Assembly (NCBI GenBank): GCA_017965475.1
Contig: JAGCPV010000134.1
Location: forward strand, 1 to 58,097
DNA from: Prevotella sp.
Lineage (GTDB): Bacteria; Bacteroidota; Bacteroidia; Bacteroidales; Bacteroidaceae
Direction of reading: 5' to 3'
DNA: 58,097 bases
Both the position numbers and the translations under genes were made by a program. The notes under the pieces are model-generated. The model was not told where the DNA came from. It worked only from the letters and a program-made list of their open reading frames with translations, and ran no database searches. Below are positions 23,490 through 32,284 of the stretch, one piece after another. The first letter of the stretch is position 1. Every line of letters starts with the position of its first letter.

Positions 23490-24352
23490 TATGAGAAGAT
23501 GATGGTTTTATTCTTATAGGTGAGAATCTTTCGCTGGATATGTTTCGATACGGCGTGTGAGAGCACGATCTTCTCCAGATCCTTACCCTTCAGGACAAGA
23601 CTGTCTGGTGTGTCCTTATGGGTGATACGGGTCACATCCTGTTCAATGATAGGACCGGCATCGAGTTCTGCCGTCACATAGTGACTGGTGGCCCCGATGA
23701 TCTTCACACCGCGTTCGTAGGCCTGATGATAGGGCTTCGCACCGATGAAGGCAGGCAGGAACGAGTGGTGGATGTTGATGATATGATGGGGATAGGCGGC
23801 AATCATCTCATCACTGATGATCTGCATATAACGGGCCAGCACAATAAACGAGATATCTTCCTTCTTCAGAAGTTCCATCTCTGCCTGTTCAACCTCCGCC
23901 TTATTCGAGTGGTCTTTCTTGATGCTCCAGACGTAGTAGGGAATGCCAAACTGCTCGGCTACATAACGCAGATCCTCGTGGTTAGACACGATACAAGGGA
24001 TATCACAATTGAACTCTCCAGCCTTCCAGCGGGCCAACAGGTCATAGAGACAATGGCTCATCTTCGATACGAAGATCGCCATCCTCGGACGCTTGTTGCT
24101 ATAGTACAGACTGAATTTCATCTGGTAACGCTGAGCATAGAGCGTCGTGATATAGTCGTATAGCTTGTCGCGCGGAATCAGGAAACCGTCCAGTTCCCAT
24201 TCTATTCTCATAAAGAACATGCCGTCAACCTTATCAACATACTGATCCAGATAGACAATGTTTCCTTTATTGTCGGTGATGAATTTCGTCACTTCTGAAA
24301 TGATACCCTGCTGGTCAGGGCAGTGTAAGAGCAAAATTGCTGTTGTTTCCAT
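23489..24352 (-). CDS. purU: Formyltetrahydrofolate deformylase
   Basis: The 287-residue protein has an N-terminal ACT domain (AILLLHCPDQQGIISEVTKF) and a formyltransferase-fold domain. In the latter, IVLARYMQIISDEM, NIHHSFLPAFIGAKPYHQA and IGATSHYVTAELDAGPIIEQD carry the catalytic Asn, His and Asp. PurU hydrolyses 10-formyl-THF to formate and THF, balancing one-carbon units for purine synthesis. It is the first gene of the his-lys series, one base from hisH. The promoter at 24385-24392 carries a palindrome just downstream. Confidence 0.92.
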   Translation of the reverse strand: METTAILLLHCPDQQGIISEVTKFITDNKGNIVYLDQYVDKVDGMFFMRIEWELDGFLIPRDKLYDYITTLYAQRYQMKFSLYYSNKRPRMAIFVSKMSHCLYDLLARWKAGEFNCDIPCIVSNHEDLRYVAEQFGIPYYVWSIKKDHSNKAEVEQAEMELLKKEDISFIVLARYMQIISDEMIAAYPHHIINIHHSFLPAFIGAKPYHQAYERGVKIIGATSHYVTAELDAGPIIEQDVTRITHKDTPDSLVLKGKDLEKIVLSHAVSKHIQRKILTYKNKTIIFS

Positions 24353-24368
24353 CTATTTTTCTTGTACT

Positions 24369-24392
24369 TTGAAATTTCAAGGCGCAAAGTTA
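24369..24392 (-). promoter_or_regulatory. purU promoter with palindromic leader site
   Basis: Minus-strand TAACTTTG (24385-24392) is a -7 box. A perfect 12-base palindrome, TTGAAATTTCAA, at 24369-24380 lies at or just after the predicted start of transcription, where a repressor could bind. Confidence 0.45.
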
Positions 24393-24471
24393 CGAAAAAA
24401 GATTGGTAATTCGTGTCTTATTTGAAAGAAATCACAGATTAGACCTTAATTTCTTTAGAAATTATGCATTT

Positions 24472-25005
24472 TTATTCGTCTTTGCTCTCTGCAACCCGTA
24501 AAATAATGCTTGTGGCCCCAAGGGTGAAGAGTGTGCCGTCTTCGATGACACGACGTTCTTTGGGGGAGAGCTCCACATGATCGACAAAGGTTCCGGTGTT
24601 GCTATTGTTGTCTTTCAAAGTATAACGAAGACCACCTTTCTTGTCACGACTGACCGTCAGCGTACAGTGGTTCAGATCGACACTGGGATCAACGGTCTCG
24701 AAGGTGCAGTTGGCGGGGTTCCCCTTCTGGTATCTGCCGATGACATTATCGCCCATACGGAGAGGGATGACCTGCTTGAAGTGAAAGACGTTCTCAATGA
24801 TGACGATAGAGCCGCAGCCTTGTTCGTTGGCCTGTTCATCAGGGTTCTCATCCTTCTGACGCTCACGGAGTTTACTCACACCGATACGGATGCCGAACTC
24901 TTTACCACAGTCAGGACATTTGAAGACCAGCGACTGACCTTCTTTGTATTGTGTCTCATCAAAGGTGATGTATTGGTCACATTTTGGGCAGCGTACTCTT
25001 TTCAT
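24472..25005 (-). CDS. Zinc-ribbon FHA-domain protein
   Basis: Residues 1-42 contain two CxxC pairs (VRCPKCDQYITFD and FKCPDCGKEFGIRI), a zinc-ribbon of the zinc-finger/MJ0042 type. Residues 75-172 form an FHA domain, which binds phosphothreonine: VIGRYQKGNPANCTFETVD, HCTLTVSRDKKGG and DNNSNTGTFVDHVEL follow the family's GR, SxxH-like and NG positions. The total is 177 residues. It overlaps the HU/SPOR gene by four bases, suggesting linked roles. No Ser/Thr kinase is adjacent; a pseudokinase lies 20 kb away. Confidence 0.8.
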   Translation of the reverse strand: MKRVRCPKCDQYITFDETQYKEGQSLVFKCPDCGKEFGIRIGVSKLRERQKDENPDEQANEQGCGSIVIIENVFHFKQVIPLRMGDNVIGRYQKGNPANCTFETVDPSVDLNHCTLTVSRDKKGGLRYTLKDNNSNTGTFVDHVELSPKERRVIEDGTLFTLGATSIILRVAESKDE

Positions 25006-26063
25006 GGCTTACTGAAACGATAGACCCAAGCCTCTCCCAGTTCCTTGTGTTTATGGATGCTCTGGAGGGCTATATAGGCATCATTGGGTGTCTGATAATT
25101 TCCATAGATGACTCGTCTGACATCATTGTGGACGTAGATCTCAGCACTGTCAATTCCTTTCTGCTTCAGCATGTCGATGAACATCTGGGCATTCTGCTTG
25201 CTGACATAACTGGCCAAAACAATACAATAGCCTTTCTTGATAGAGTCTGTATCAGCCTTTTGGACAACTTGTACCGTATCTTTCTTCAGGATGGTATCAA
25301 CCTTGATAGGTGCCTTGACAATGTCTTCCTTTTTGATCTCTATCTTACTGGTATTTGTGTCCTTTGACATCATACCAAACAGGATGTTACTGTTAATATT
25401 ACTGATAGTGCGGGTCATCAGTTCCGTCTTACCCGTCGGGAGGGCAAGGACGAATATGGCCAACAGAATGGCGGCGACAGCGACGGTATTACGGATCCAG
25501 GAGAATTTGATCCTGACGACATCTTCCTCCTCGTCTTCCTCCTGCACGTCTTCAGGCAGATCCAAACCGAAGATCCTGGCAGTGGATCCTTCCTCTTCCT
25601 CGGTATCGCTTGTGGCCGCAGTCTCTTTCACGACAGTGACTTTCTGCAGCGGGAGCATCTCGAAGGATCCTAATCCATAGAGACTGGGACTGAGGATTCC
25701 TGCCTCACAGGGCGTGAACTGGTAATTGCCTTCTTCGTTAAGTGACAGGATGCCAATATCATTGAGTTCATAGGATCCTTCTGTTTCCAGGTGCATCTTC
25801 AACTCGTTTACCTCGTCTTCGATGCGTTGGAGGGCTTCAGGATAACTGATGTCGTAAGCCTCTACATACGACTGTGCCAGCAAACTGTCGTTGATCTTGA
25901 GTTGTGGATTGAAACCGAGTGTGCGCAATGGCGGCAGGAACAGTTGGTCGTCCTCGTCATAGCGCGCGCTGACATGATGTGCCATAAAACCGCCCAGTTC
26001 TGGGACAATGACACAGTCGTTGCTCAGCAGAAGTATCTCAATATGTCTTTCTAGTTCAATCAC
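25002..26063 (-). CDS. HU-like N-terminal / SPOR-domain membrane protein
   Basis: GTG 26063 gives VIELERHIEILLLSNDCVIV, the typical opening of the Bacteroidetes HU-CCDC81/SPOR proteins, and 353 residues in all. An HU-like DNA-binding fold spans about 1-135 (VPELGGFMAHHVSARYDE). An acidic linker, one transmembrane helix (about 195-212, IRNTVAVAAILLAIFVLALP) and a C-terminal SPOR domain (about 280-353, YCIVLASYVSKQNAQMFI) follow. SPOR domains bind denuded peptidoglycan at division sites, so the protein may link chromosome and septum (inference). A TACTTTTG box ends five bases before the GTG. Confidence 0.82.
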   Translation of the reverse strand: MIELERHIEILLLSNDCVIVPELGGFMAHHVSARYDEDDQLFLPPLRTLGFNPQLKINDSLLAQSYVEAYDISYPEALQRIEDEVNELKMHLETEGSYELNDIGILSLNEEGNYQFTPCEAGILSPSLYGLGSFEMLPLQKVTVVKETAATSDTEEEEGSTARIFGLDLPEDVQEEDEEEDVVRIKFSWIRNTVAVAAILLAIFVLALPTGKTELMTRTISNINSNILFGMMSKDTNTSKIEIKKEDIVKAPIKVDTILKKDTVQVVQKADTDSIKKGYCIVLASYVSKQNAQMFIDMLKQKGIDSAEIYVHNDVRRVIYGNYQTPNDAYIALQSIHKHKELGEAWVYRFSKP

Positions 26064-26068
26064 GTCTG

Positions 26069-26076
26069 CAAAAGTA
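26069..26076 (-). promoter_or_regulatory. -7 box of HU/SPOR gene, near-leaderless
   Basis: Minus-strand TACTTTTG ends five bases before the GTG start at 26063, so transcription should begin at or within a few bases of the start codon. Confidence 0.55.
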
Positions 26077-26141
26077 CGGCTTTTTTGTGAAATAAACAAA
26101 TAAAAGAAACTTAAAATGTCTGTAAAATGTTTTTTTTACCG

Positions 26142-26149
26142 TATCTTTG
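26142..26149 (+). promoter_or_regulatory. -7 box of rfbC-ugd operon
   Basis: TATCTTTG ends 17 bases before the ATG at 26167; no clear TTTG -33 element is seen. Confidence 0.55.
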
Positions 26150-26166
26150 CACCAAAAATCGGAACG

Positions 26167-26715
26167 ATGGAGTATATCAAGACTGAGATAGAAGGTGTCT
26201 ATATCATAGAACCAAAGGTGTTTAACGATGCCCGCGGCTATTTCATGGAAGCATGGAAACAGGCTGAGTTCAATGAACATGTCGGGAAGGTGGATTTCAT
26301 TCAGGACAATGAGTCAAAGTCTTCTTTTGGCGTGTTGCGCGGCCTTCATTACCAGAAAGGGGATCTTTCCCAAGCGAAACTCGTGCGCGTGATAAAGGGA
26401 AAGGTGTTGGATGTCGCAGTGGATATCCGTCAGTCGAGTCCCACCTTCGGCAAGCACGTCATGGTGGAACTGAGTGAGGACAACAAGCGCCAGTTTTTCA
26501 TCCCCCGAGGTTTTGCCCACGGTTTTCTGGTGCTGAGTGAGGAGGCGATCTTCACTTATAAGGTGGATAATCCATACGCTCCACAGGCAGAGGCTGGCAT
26601 CCGCTGGAATGATCCTGCTCTCGCCATCGAGTGGCCCATTGATCCCTCGAAGGTCCAGACGAGTGAGAAGGACTTGAAGCAACCCTTCTTTAAGGATGCG
26701 GAAGTGTTTGAATAA
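26167..26715 (+). CDS. rfbC: dTDP-4-dehydrorhamnose 3,5-epimerase
   Basis: The 182-residue cupin enzyme makes dTDP-4-dehydro-L-rhamnose in the rhamnose pathway for surface polysaccharide. Family motifs: GVYIIEPKVFNDARGYFMEAW, FIQDNESKSSFGVLRGLHYQ with the catalytic His, LVRVIKGKVLDVAVDIR, and IPRGFAHGFLVLSE. ATG 26167 is chosen because the promoter box lies 17 bases upstream. It precedes ugd by 18 bases; the other rml genes are not in the window. Confidence 0.95.
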   Translation: MEYIKTEIEGVYIIEPKVFNDARGYFMEAWKQAEFNEHVGKVDFIQDNESKSSFGVLRGLHYQKGDLSQAKLVRVIKGKVLDVAVDIRQSSPTFGKHVMVELSEDNKRQFFIPRGFAHGFLVLSEEAIFTYKVDNPYAPQAEAGIRWNDPALAIEWPIDPSKVQTSEKDLKQPFFKDAEVFE

Positions 26716-26733
26716 CAATTTATTATCATACGT

Positions 26734-28053
26734 ATGAATATCGCAATTGTAGGAACTGGTTATGTAGGATTGGTGTCAGGAACCTGTTTTGCTGACACAG
26801 GTGCTAATGTGACATGTGTTGATGTTGATGAGAAGAAGATCGAACGTCTGAAGAATGGTGAAATACCCATTTATGAGCCTGGTCTTGATGAGCTCGTGAA
26901 GAAGAATGTGGCTGCAGGACGTCTGAAGTTCACGACGGATCTGGCTTCAGTCCTTGACGATGTGGAGATCGTCTTCTCGGCCGTAGGTACACCTCCTGAC
27001 GAGGATGGTAGTGCCGATCTGAAGTATGTGCTTCAGGTGGCCAGGACCATTGGTGAGAACCTGAAGAAATACGTGGTGGTCGTGACGAAATCCACCGTTC
27101 CTGTAGGTACTGCTAGGAAGGTGCGTAAGGCCATAGAGGATGAACTGGCGAAGCGTGGTGTCAATATCGAGTTCGATGTGGCTTCCAATCCGGAGTTCCT
27201 GAAGGAGGGTAATGCCATCAAGGACTTCATGTCGCCTGATCGTGTGGTTGTCGGTGTGGAGAGCGAGCATGCCAAGAAGGTGCTCACCAAACTCTATAAG
27301 CCCTTCATGGTCAACAACTTCCGTGTGATCTTCATGGATATTCCCTCTGCAGAGATGACGAAATATGCGGCCAACTCGATGCTGGCCACCCGTATCTCGT
27401 TCATGAACGATATCGCCAATCTCTGTGAGCGTGTGGGTGCAGATGTAAATATGGTACGCGCGGGAATAGGTTCCGACACCCGTATCGGCCGTAAGTTCCT
27501 CTATGCTGGCTGTGGCTATGGTGGCTCGTGCTTCCCCAAGGATGTGAAGGCCCTCATCAAGACGGCCGACCAGAACGGCTACTCTATGGAGGTGCTGAAG
27601 GCTGTGGAGCGTGTCAACGAGAAGCAGAAGAGCGTGCTCTATGAGAAACTGGTGAAGGCATTCGGCAGTGAGGCTGCCCTGAAGGGCAAGACGATTGCCA
27701 TGTGGGGACTCTCCTTCAAGCCTGAGACGGATGACATGCGTGAATCGACGGCTCTCGTGATGATTGAGAAACTGTTGGCTGCGGGCTGTATCGTCCGCGC
27801 CTATGACCCCATCGCGATGGAGGAGTGCAAGCGTCGTATCGGCGATAGCGTGACCTATTGCCGCGATATGTATGATGCCGTGCTCGACGCTGATGCCCTG
27901 TTGCTTCTGACGGAGTGGAAGGAGTTCCGTTTGCCGGGATGGGGCGTTATCAAGAAGGCCATGAAGCAGCCACTCGTCATTGATGGAAGAAACATCTTTG
28001 ATTCTGAAGAACTGCAAGAGAATGGCTTTGACTACCGTTGCATTGGTAAGTGA
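26734..28053 (+). CDS. ugd: UDP-glucose 6-dehydrogenase
   Basis: This 439-residue enzyme oxidises UDP-glucose to UDP-glucuronate for capsule or exopolysaccharide. It has the N-terminal NAD Rossmann start MNIAIVGTGYVGLVSGTCFA, FSAVGTPPDEDGSADLKYV, ASNPEFLKEGNAIKDFMSPD, and the catalytic-cysteine segment FLYAGCGYGGSCFPKDVKAL (about 255-275). C-terminal UDP-binding motifs are GLSFKPETDDMRES and TEWKEFRLP. The next gene starts immediately after its stop. Confidence 0.96.
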   Translation: MNIAIVGTGYVGLVSGTCFADTGANVTCVDVDEKKIERLKNGEIPIYEPGLDELVKKNVAAGRLKFTTDLASVLDDVEIVFSAVGTPPDEDGSADLKYVLQVARTIGENLKKYVVVVTKSTVPVGTARKVRKAIEDELAKRGVNIEFDVASNPEFLKEGNAIKDFMSPDRVVVGVESEHAKKVLTKLYKPFMVNNFRVIFMDIPSAEMTKYAANSMLATRISFMNDIANLCERVGADVNMVRAGIGSDTRIGRKFLYAGCGYGGSCFPKDVKALIKTADQNGYSMEVLKAVERVNEKQKSVLYEKLVKAFGSEAALKGKTIAMWGLSFKPETDDMRESTALVMIEKLLAAGCIVRAYDPIAMEECKRRIGDSVTYCRDMYDAVLDADALLLLTEWKEFRLPGWGVIKKAMKQPLVIDGRNIFDSEELQENGFDYRCIGK

Positions 28054-28845
28054 ATGAGGAAACAGACTACTATAATCCTGCTGAGTGTTGTCCTGGCGTT
28101 ATTCTGTAACTGTCAGGGCAACAACTCGGCGACCCCTTCTGAAGACAAGGGCGCAAAGGCCATGCTTCAAGGTATCTGGGTGGAAGAGGAGAGTGGTGAT
28201 GTGTCTATGCGCATCGTCGGCGACTCTATCTTCTACACTGATTCCACGAGTATGCCTTCTTATTTCATGATCGTCGGCGATTCCCTCGTGATGGGCTCCG
28301 GCACTTCTTATGCCATTGTCAAGCAGACGGAGAGCCTGTTTTGGTTCATGAACCACAACGGCGACGTGGTCAAGCTTCAGAAGAGCACCGATCCTGTCGA
28401 TGAGACGGAGTTCGTGCATGATACGCCTCAGGTCATGACCTATACCCATCAGGTGAAGACGGATTCTGTTGTGGTCTTCAACGGTGAGCGCTATCACTGG
28501 TATATCGCCATCAATCCCACGAAGTACAAGGTGGTGAAGCGCAGCTATAATGATGATGGACTGGAAGTGGAGAATGTCTATTACGACAATTTCATGCACA
28601 TCAGTCTCTTTCAGGGGGCAAATAAGATCTTTTCATCTGATTTCAAGAAACAGATGTTTGCCAAGTTCGTGCCGGAGAACTTCCTGAAAGATGCTATCCT
28701 GGCAAATATGGAGTACAGCAGTGCGGATGCGGAGGGTTTCCATTTCAACGCGACCCTGTGTATTCCTGATGAGGCCAGTTGTTATGTTGTTGAGATCCTG
28801 ATCGACCACAAGGGCCAGATGAGGATGAAGGCGGTGGAGTATTAA
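28054..28845 (+). CDS. Lipoprotein, DUF4738-like
   Basis: A lipoprotein signal (TIILLSVVLALFCNCQGNNS; Cys at about residue 20) is followed by a 240-residue periplasmic domain. The first part (GIWVEEESGDVSMRIVGDSIFY) looks like a lipocalin-type beta barrel, and the second part (residues 125-263) matches what I recall of the DUF4738 family. Function unknown. Its ATG directly follows the ugd stop with no gap, so it is in the rfbC-ugd operon. Its stop overlaps the stop of nudC on the other strand by three bases. Confidence 0.65.
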   Translation: MRKQTTIILLSVVLALFCNCQGNNSATPSEDKGAKAMLQGIWVEEESGDVSMRIVGDSIFYTDSTSMPSYFMIVGDSLVMGSGTSYAIVKQTESLFWFMNHNGDVVKLQKSTDPVDETEFVHDTPQVMTYTHQVKTDSVVVFNGERYHWYIAINPTKYKVVKRSYNDDGLEVENVYYDNFMHISLFQGANKIFSSDFKKQMFAKFVPENFLKDAILANMEYSSADAEGFHFNATLCIPDEASCYVVEILIDHKGQMRMKAVEY

Positions 28846-29615
28846 GTCTCAAGCCACGCGTCCAGCAACATCCTGGCAATCGATAGTTTTTCTGGAATAT
28901 CAGGCAGGTTATCCTTACGGAACCAGCCGCCCTTGGCGATCTCACTGGTTTGGAGGTGGATATCGCCAGAGACATAGTCGGCGTTGAAGCCCACCATCAG
29001 ACCACAGGGATAGGGCCAGGGCTGTGAACCGAAATAGCGGATGTTCGTGATGGTCACGCCTGTCTCTTCGAGTGCTTCACGGGCGACGGCCTCCTCCAGG
29101 GTCTCACCGGTCTCCACAAAACCCGCTACCAGTCCGAAGAAATCCCTCTTGAAGTTCTTGGCACGTACCAGCAGCACCTCGTCACCCTTATGGATGAGCA
29201 CGATGACGGCGGTGGCCAGCTGGGGCCAGATCTCCTTGCCACATTCCGTACATTTCTTGGAAATATCGGTATCCATGCGCATCGGGGCACCACAGACACC
29301 GCAGTATTTCGTGTTCTGGTCCCAGTAGAGCAGTTCCTGACATTTGCCGCCCTTCAGGTAGAGCGGACGCGACAACTTGTAGTAACTCTGACGGAGTCCG
29401 CACATTTCGTAGCGCGGGTTATCGGTGACAGGGGCATCGATACGGTAGGTCTTCACCGTCGTACCGTCGGCCATGGGCGTGATATTCAGCACGTTCGTCC
29501 AGGGCTTCACCTCCGTGGGCGGCTCCTCCTGACAGGGGATGGTATAACCGCCGTCAGCGGTCTTCTCCAGCAGCAGGTCCTCTTTGCAGAATACGAAGAA
29601 ATAGTTCTTAGGCAT
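28842..29615 (-). CDS. nudC: NAD(+) diphosphatase
   Basis: From ATG 29615 (MPKNYFFVFCKEDLLL) the protein has 257 residues. It has an N-terminal domain, a zinc ribbon (YCGVCGAPMRMDTD and KKCTECGKEIWPQ), and a NUDIX domain with GFVETGETLEEAVAREALEE. The NudC signature SQPWPYPCGLMVGF follows. NudC hydrolyses NADH to NMNH and AMP and removes NAD caps from RNA. It lies 14 bases after a 5'-nucleotidase gene, so the two could act in nucleotide salvage, although the nucleotidase is exported. Confidence 0.93.
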   Translation of the reverse strand: MPKNYFFVFCKEDLLLEKTADGGYTIPCQEEPPTEVKPWTNVLNITPMADGTTVKTYRIDAPVTDNPRYEMCGLRQSYYKLSRPLYLKGGKCQELLYWDQNTKYCGVCGAPMRMDTDISKKCTECGKEIWPQLATAVIVLIHKGDEVLLVRAKNFKRDFFGLVAGFVETGETLEEAVAREALEETGVTITNIRYFGSQPWPYPCGLMVGFNADYVSGDIHLQTSEIAKGGWFRKDNLPDIPEKLSIARMLLDAWLET

Positions 29616-29629
29616 TATTCTTGACTCTC

Positions 29630-31393
29630 CTAGTTCTTGAATAGCAACTTCCTGTCGCGCTCCAGGGCGGGCTGGACCCATGCCTCAGGGACGAACTTCC
29701 AGTTATGGTTCGGCTGGGGATTGACCGTGCCCTGGCGTTCGATCTCCTCCATCAGATAGTGGCGCTGGTCGAGTTCGCTGCAGTAGATCACACGACTGGT
29801 CAGCGAGTCCTTGGGAATACCGGCACCGAGTGTCAGCAGTTCACCACCGCCGTTGGCACGGTAACTGTTCATCGCCACCTTATACCATTTCTGCTCATTG
29901 AAGGGCTCACCGTTCGACATGCGCAGGATCCTGACCTTTTCGCCGTCGGGCTTCGTCACATCCACCTCATAGTCGATGCCACAGGCAGAGTCGAAGTTAA
30001 AGGTCATGTTCTTGAAAGCTGCGCGCTGCTGGTCTTCGCTGTCGTCATCTCTAAGGAGCATGATATGATCGTCGGGCGACTTCATCTGGTTCGTCCAGAG
30101 GTCGTAACTCATCTCCAGATGCTTGCGTAGTTCCTCACCCGTCATGCGGAGCACGAGCAACAGGTTCTCGAAACGGTAGAGTTTGAACATATCGGCGACG
30201 GTGACATCACCTGCGTTAATGGCGGCATTAAACGACAGGGGGGCCGTGATGGAGATGTCGGCGCCAGTGATCTGCAGTTGCAGGTTGTGGATGAGGTCGG
30301 TGAAGGCGGCATTGCCGAAGAAGCAGTCGCGGGTATAAATAGAGTTCTCGAAGCGGCCGATCTTACGATCCACGTAGGTCTTCACGGCGTCGATGTCCTT
30401 CTGGAAGTGACTGACCATCTGTTCGTCGATCTGCTCGTCGAGCATACTGATGATCTCGCCCTTGATATCCTTCTTTACCAGTTTGTCTCCCTCGAAGGTC
30501 AGTTCAATCTCCGTCTCGGCGACGTTCTTCACGTAACAGGAGGGATCGATGATGAGCACCTGCTGGCCGGCGTTGTTGGTGATCCACTCGTTGTGCACCT
30601 GATGGTCATGGCCGAAGAAGATGACGTCGAAGCCCGGCACCTCACGGGCGACGGCTGCCGTGGCGTTCTCCTCGTAGTCGGGCGTGATGATACCGCCGTC
30701 CTTGCCTGAGTGGAAGAGACCGAAGATGAGGTCGGGATGCTCCACTTCCAGGATATACTTTACCCATTTCCTGGCGCAACTGGTCATCTCTTCGAACTCG
30801 ATGCCCTTCCAGACATTTTCCGTCAGCCAGTTGGGAATGGCTGGGGTGAGCATGCCGATGATGGCGATCTTCACACCGTCGATATGGTGGATGGAGTAGG
30901 GCTGGATCCCCGTGTAGATGTTCTTAGGGTTCGCCGTACTGTCGGAGCCGGCATTGACGATATTGGCACCGAGCAGCGGACAGCGCACCTCGCGGATCCA
31001 CTTGTCATAGACCTTATGCCCCGGCTCGATGTCGTGGTTGCCGACGGTCTCGGCATCATACTGCATATAGTTGATCACTCGTGCGGCGAGGTTCTCGTCC
31101 TCCGGCATCACATAGTTCGTCCAATACACACAGGGTTGTCCCTGCAGGATATCACCGTTGTCGATGAGCAACAGATGGTCCTTGCCGTATTTCTCGCGTT
31201 CCTTATTGATATAGGTGTTCGCACGCACGAGGGTGCCCTTGATGGACTTCTTCTCCATGAAGTCGTAGGGGAAGAAGTGACCGTGCACGTCACTGGTCTC
31301 GATGACCTTGAAACGGACGGTCTTCGATGTCTGTCCTGTCATGGTGAGTGTGATCGTCAGCAGGACTATGGTTGAAAAGATGAGTTTTTTCAT
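29630..31393 (-). CDS. Secreted 5'-nucleotidase / 2',3'-cyclic phosphodiesterase family protein
   Basis: A signal peptide (MKKLIFSTIVLLTITLTMTG) leads a 587-residue two-domain protein. The metallophosphoesterase domain (about 25-300) shows IETSDVHGHFFPYDF, LLIDNGDILQGQPCVYW, AETVGNHDIEPGH and FFGHDHQVHN. The C-terminal 5'-nucleotidase domain (about 330-560) shows DLIHNLQLQITGADISITAP and MNSYRANGGGELL. Such enzymes remove phosphate from nucleotides outside the cytosol. ATG 31393 is preferred over 31414 because it begins the signal peptide; the TATCTTTG box lies 18 bases before it. Confidence 0.9.
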   Translation of the reverse strand: MKKLIFSTIVLLTITLTMTGQTSKTVRFKVIETSDVHGHFFPYDFMEKKSIKGTLVRANTYINKEREKYGKDHLLLIDNGDILQGQPCVYWTNYVMPEDENLAARVINYMQYDAETVGNHDIEPGHKVYDKWIREVRCPLLGANIVNAGSDSTANPKNIYTGIQPYSIHHIDGVKIAIIGMLTPAIPNWLTENVWKGIEFEEMTSCARKWVKYILEVEHPDLIFGLFHSGKDGGIITPDYEENATAAVAREVPGFDVIFFGHDHQVHNEWITNNAGQQVLIIDPSCYVKNVAETEIELTFEGDKLVKKDIKGEIISMLDEQIDEQMVSHFQKDIDAVKTYVDRKIGRFENSIYTRDCFFGNAAFTDLIHNLQLQITGADISITAPLSFNAAINAGDVTVADMFKLYRFENLLLVLRMTGEELRKHLEMSYDLWTNQMKSPDDHIMLLRDDDSEDQQRAAFKNMTFNFDSACGIDYEVDVTKPDGEKVRILRMSNGEPFNEQKWYKVAMNSYRANGGGELLTLGAGIPKDSLTSRVIYCSELDQRHYLMEEIERQGTVNPQPNHNWKFVPEAWVQPALERDRKLLFKN

Positions 31394-31521
31394 TGTTTCT
31401 CTATTTTTCTGCAAAGATACGAAAAATAATTCATATTACCAAACTTTTTTACGTGTTTTAGGCACACTTTTTGCAGTTTTTTTCATGGAAGATAATCATC
31501 AAGGAAAAGGAGGATCATATT

Positions 31522-32244
31522 ATGGCATTTATAGACTATTACAAGATTTTAGGCGTTGATAAGACGATTCCGCAGAAGGATGTGAAGAAGGCATACCTGA
31601 AGCGTGCGAAGCAGTTCCACCCCGACCTGCACCCGGATGATCCGAAGGCACAGGCGAAGTTTCAGGCGCTGCAGGAGGCCTACGACGTGATCGGTGATCC
31701 CGAGAAGCGTAAGAAGTACGACCAGTACGGTGAACAGTGGAAGCAGGCGGATGCCTTTGGCGGGGCTGGCTTCGGCGGTGGTGCCGGAGGCGGTAACCCG
31801 TTTGGCGGCTTCGACTTCTCCAGTTTCTCCGGCGGCGGAGGGTTCAGCGACTTCTTCGAACAACTCTTCGGACGCAAAGGCCGACAGGGTGGGGGCTTCG
31901 GCGGTTTCCAGGGCTTCTCATCTGGAGGATCAGGTTTCAACGGTTTCGCGGGAGGTGGCCGTCAGACGCGCACGAACTCGGGTGAGATGAACGCCACGGT
32001 GTCCATCGACCTTTATACGGCCTTGTTGGGTGGTGAGGTGATGATCACCCTGTCGAACGGCTCGAAGGTGAAGATGAAGATCAAGCCCGAGACACAGCCG
32101 GGTACGAAGGTGCGTCTGCGCGGTAAGGGCTACGACCGTGGTGACGGTACCTTCGGTGACCTGATCATCACGTATCAGGTGAAACTGCCCACCAATCTCT
32201 CCGAACGTCAGAAGGCACTCTTGCGCGAGATGAAGGGGACGTGA
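31522..32244 (+). CDS. Short DnaJ/CbpA-type co-chaperone
   Basis: This 240-residue protein has a J-domain at 1-68 (IDYYKILGVDKTIPQKDVKK, HPDLHPDDPKAQAKFQALQEA with the HPD tripeptide). A Gly/Phe-rich linker at about 75-150 (GGAGFGGGAGGGNPFGGFDF) follows. Then there is one C-terminal substrate-binding domain, VSIDLYTALLGGEVMITL to GDLIITYQVKLP. No zinc-finger region is present, and only one of the two C-terminal domains seen in CbpA remains. It would stimulate DnaK ATPase. ATG 31522 begins MAFIDYYKIL, the usual family start. Confidence 0.88.
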   Translation: MAFIDYYKILGVDKTIPQKDVKKAYLKRAKQFHPDLHPDDPKAQAKFQALQEAYDVIGDPEKRKKYDQYGEQWKQADAFGGAGFGGGAGGGNPFGGFDFSSFSGGGGFSDFFEQLFGRKGRQGGGFGGFQGFSSGGSGFNGFAGGGRQTRTNSGEMNATVSIDLYTALLGGEVMITLSNGSKVKMKIKPETQPGTKVRLRGKGYDRGDGTFGDLIITYQVKLPTNLSERQKALLREMKGT

Positions 32245-32266
32245 TATGGACGTTCCCTTTTTTTTT
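32235..32266 (+). terminator. Terminator overlapping the dnaJ-like stop codon
   Basis: GGGGACGT (32235-32242) pairs with ACGTTCCC (32250-32257), with one G-U pair, and a run of nine T follows. The TGA stop (32242-32244) lies at the base of the loop. Confidence 0.7.
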
Positions 32267-32284
32267 AGACAGGCCCCCGGCACT

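Noticed and set aside
31680..31940. Pro/Lys-rich minus-strand frame
   Set aside because: It is the complement of the Gly/Phe linker of the DnaJ-type protein.
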